Made by a program: the position numbers and the translations under genes | Assembly (NCBI GenBank): GCA_036386455.1 | Contig: DASVVS010000045.1 | Coordinates: 1 to 7,267 of the forward strand | Direction of reading: 5' to 3' | Source: AC-37 sp036386455 | GTDB lineage: Bacteria > Actinomycetota > Thermoleophilia > Solirubrobacterales > Thermoleophilaceae | DNA length: 7,267 nucleotides | The notes under the pieces: generated by a model | The model's input: only the letters and a program-made list of their open reading frames with translations | Told to the model about the DNA's origin: nothing | Database searches by the model: none | Shown: in pieces, positions 6,086 through 7,267 of the stretch | How positions within the stretch are numbered: the first letter of the stretch is position 1 | How the letters are laid out: every line of letters begins with the position of its first letter

Positions 6086-6447
6086 AGATGGTCGTCGCCT
6101 ATATCCGTCACGAGGCGTTCGAGCCGATCCGCCAGGACCTGCTCGACGCCGGGTTCCCGAGCCTCTCGATCAGCGAGGTGAAGGGATCGGGCAGGCAGAA
6201 GGGCATCACCGAGCACTATCGCGGTGCCGAGATCGCCATCCACCTCCGGCCGAAGCTGAAGCTGGAGTGCGTGGTGGAGGACACCGCGGTCGGGCTCGTC
6301 ACGGAGACGATCCTGAAGTACGCCCGGACGGGCTCGGTCGGGGACGGGAAGATCTTCCTGCTCCCGGTCGAGGACGCGATCCGGATCCGCACCGGCGAGT
6401 CCGGTGAGGAGGTCCTGCAGGCCCACGAGCAGGGCGTCTCCGCCTGA
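6082..6447 (+). CDS. glnK: Nitrogen regulatory PII protein, GlnK type, lacking Tyr51
   Basis: This trimeric cytoplasmic signal protein binds ATP/ADP and 2-oxoglutarate and blocks Amt when nitrogen is plentiful. The 121-residue product has the normal PII length. The family core is intact: EVKGSGRQKG (32-41, with Gln39), the T-loop segment HYRGAE (45-50), PKLKLE (57-62, with Lys58), TGSVGDGKIF (83-92, the B-loop with Lys90) and RIRTGE (101-106, the C-loop). Tyr46 and Arg47 are kept; Arg47 is the residue that enters the Amt pore in the E. coli GlnK-AmtB complex. Position 51 is Ile (ATC, 6232-6234) rather than the Tyr that GlnD uridylylates in enterobacteria and adenylylates in Corynebacterium and Streptomyces. 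Position 49 is Ala, so the cyanobacterial phospho-Ser49 is also absent. This trimer therefore probably responds to ligands only (inference). It overlaps amt by ATGA and the next gene by one base. Confidence 0.96.
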   Translation: MKMVVAYIRHEAFEPIRQDLLDAGFPSLSISEVKGSGRQKGITEHYRGAEIAIHLRPKLKLECVVEDTAVGLVTETILKYARTGSVGDGKIFLLPVEDAIRIRTGESGEEVLQAHEQGVSA

Positions 6448-7267
6448 TGGCAGCAGGTCCCGCGGCAGCACGCGGCGACCTGAATCCCCCCTCGCCGCGC
6501 GGCGCCCACCTGGAGATGGTGGGCGCCGTGCTGGCAGGGGACGGGCTGGCGCGCATCGCCGAGATCACCACCGAGTACGTGGGTGCGCCGGTGGCCGTGG
6601 TGGTCCCGCGACTCGGACCGCTCGCGAGCCGCGACGCGCGGCTGGAGCGCTACGTGGCCGAGCGGCTCGAGGGCGCGGCGCCCGACTGCCCGCTCGATGT
6701 GGTGGCCGAGGAGCCGATCGCCTCCGCCGGGCGCCAGCTCGGGGCGGTGCTGATGCTGGGGCCGGGGCGGCCGGACGCCGGCGAGTACCTGCACATGGCC
6801 GCGATGGCCGCGATCACCGAGGTGGCCGTTGCCGAGGCGCGCGACGAGACGGAGCAGTCCCTGCGCGGCTCGCTGCTCGAGGAGCTGCTGCGCCGCGACG
6901 ACCTCGACCCCGCCGACGTGGTGCGCCGCGCCGGGCGGATGGGCTGCGATCTGTCGGAGGGCGCCGTCGGGCTCTGCGCCGACCCGGGCGAGCGCTCGGC
7001 CGGCCGGCTGATCGCGGTGGTGGCCGACGAGCGCCCCGACGCCCTCGTTCAGGCGATCGGCACGCGCGTCTATGCGCTGCTGCCGGGGTCGCTCGACGAC
7101 GCCCGCCGCGTGGCGCAGCGGCTGGGGCGCCAGGCGCTGGTGGGCATCTCCTCCCGCTACGCCGATCCCGCCGAGGTGCGCCGGGCGCTGGAGGAGGCCG
7201 AGCTCGTGCTCGACGTGACCGCCGACGGCCACGCGCCCGAGGAGGACATCGGCGGCGGCACCTACCG
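6447..7267 (+). CDS. PucR/CdaR-like transcriptional regulator (3' truncated)
   Basis: An open frame starts at ATG 6447, sharing its A with the glnK stop (TGATG), and runs without a stop to the window edge (273 codons). Residues about 20-135 look like a GAF-type sensor domain: LARIAEITTEYVGAPVAVVV, then GRQLGAVLMLG and EYLHMAAMAAITEVAVAEAR. About 135-180 has the linker typical of PucR/CdaR proteins, SLRGSLLEELLRRDDLDPAD, then RRAGRMGCDL. About 185-260 resembles the CdaR GGDEF-like domain, with YALLPGS, VGISSRYADPAEVRRALEEA and ELVLDV. The family's C-terminal PucR-type helix-turn-helix would lie beyond the window, so DNA binding is inferred. No Shine-Dalgarno precedes the ATG, so re-initiation after glnK is likely. 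An internal Met24 (6516) is a less likely start. Its place in the amt-glnK operon suggests a nitrogen-related role, perhaps sensing a metabolite or GlnK itself. No direct evidence identifies its ligand or targets. Confidence 0.82.
   Translation, partial: MAAGPAAARGDLNPPSPRGAHLEMVGAVLAGDGLARIAEITTEYVGAPVAVVVPRLGPLASRDARLERYVAERLEGAAPDCPLDVVAEEPIASAGRQLGAVLMLGPGRPDAGEYLHMAAMAAITEVAVAEARDETEQSLRGSLLEELLRRDDLDPADVVRRAGRMGCDLSEGAVGLCADPGERSAGRLIAVVADERPDALVQAIGTRVYALLPGSLDDARRVAQRLGRQALVGISSRYADPAEVRRALEEAELVLDVTADGHAPEEDIGGGTY

Noticed and set aside
6216..7232. Reverse 338-codon open frame opposite glnK and the PucR-like gene
   Set aside because: It has shadow composition (His, Arg, Gly, Gln) and no motif, and both opposing forward genes are recognisable families.
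1..7267. Mobile element, CRISPR array, tRNA or rRNA
   Set aside because: I saw no transposase or integrase motifs, no regularly spaced direct repeats and no tRNA-like cloverleaf with a conserved TΨC arm. Gene content and base composition look uniform.

Overview
This 7,267-base window comes from a very GC-rich bacterial chromosome. The base composition, the Arg/Ala/Gly-rich proteins and the style of the secreted proteins suggest a high-GC actinobacterium. Thermoleophilia/Solirubrobacterales is my best guess, but this is inference because no rRNA or marker gene is present. Genes are packed tightly: the only stretch over 100 bases without a gene is the 183-base divergent intergenic region at 4388-4570.

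Left half (1-4387): two secreted proteins in convergent orientation. After the last 43 codons of an unidentified Lys/Arg-rich protein (ending at 134), a forward gene (165-2555) encodes an exported glycoside hydrolase family 31 enzyme. Both catalytic aspartates can be recognised, all four cysteines lie between residues 364 and 409, and a Pro-rich insert sits in the N-terminal domain. It meets a reverse gene (2552-4387) head-on: the palindrome CTAG supplies TAG stop codons to both. The reverse gene encodes a secreted LVIVD-type beta-propeller followed by a Pro/Ser linker, a DUF11-like beta-sandwich and a basic tail.

Right half (4571-7267): a forward nitrogen-control operon. It contains an Amt/AmtB ammonium channel with a signal peptide, a PII protein of GlnK type overlapping it by ATGA, and a PucR/CdaR-like transcriptional regulator overlapping glnK by TGATG and cut off by the window end before its expected DNA-binding domain. 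When ammonium is plentiful, GlnK should plug Amt through its T-loop.

The most interesting point is that this GlnK keeps the Amt-plugging residues Tyr46-Arg47 but has Ile at position 51, where other actinobacteria carry the Tyr that GlnD modifies. The slot after glnK, where many actinobacteria have glnD, is occupied by the PucR-like regulator. Together these suggest a PII pathway without nucleotidylylation, perhaps with a different output. Upstream of amt lies a cluster of overlapping inverted repeats that could be the operator. I saw no mobile element, CRISPR array, tRNA or rRNA.
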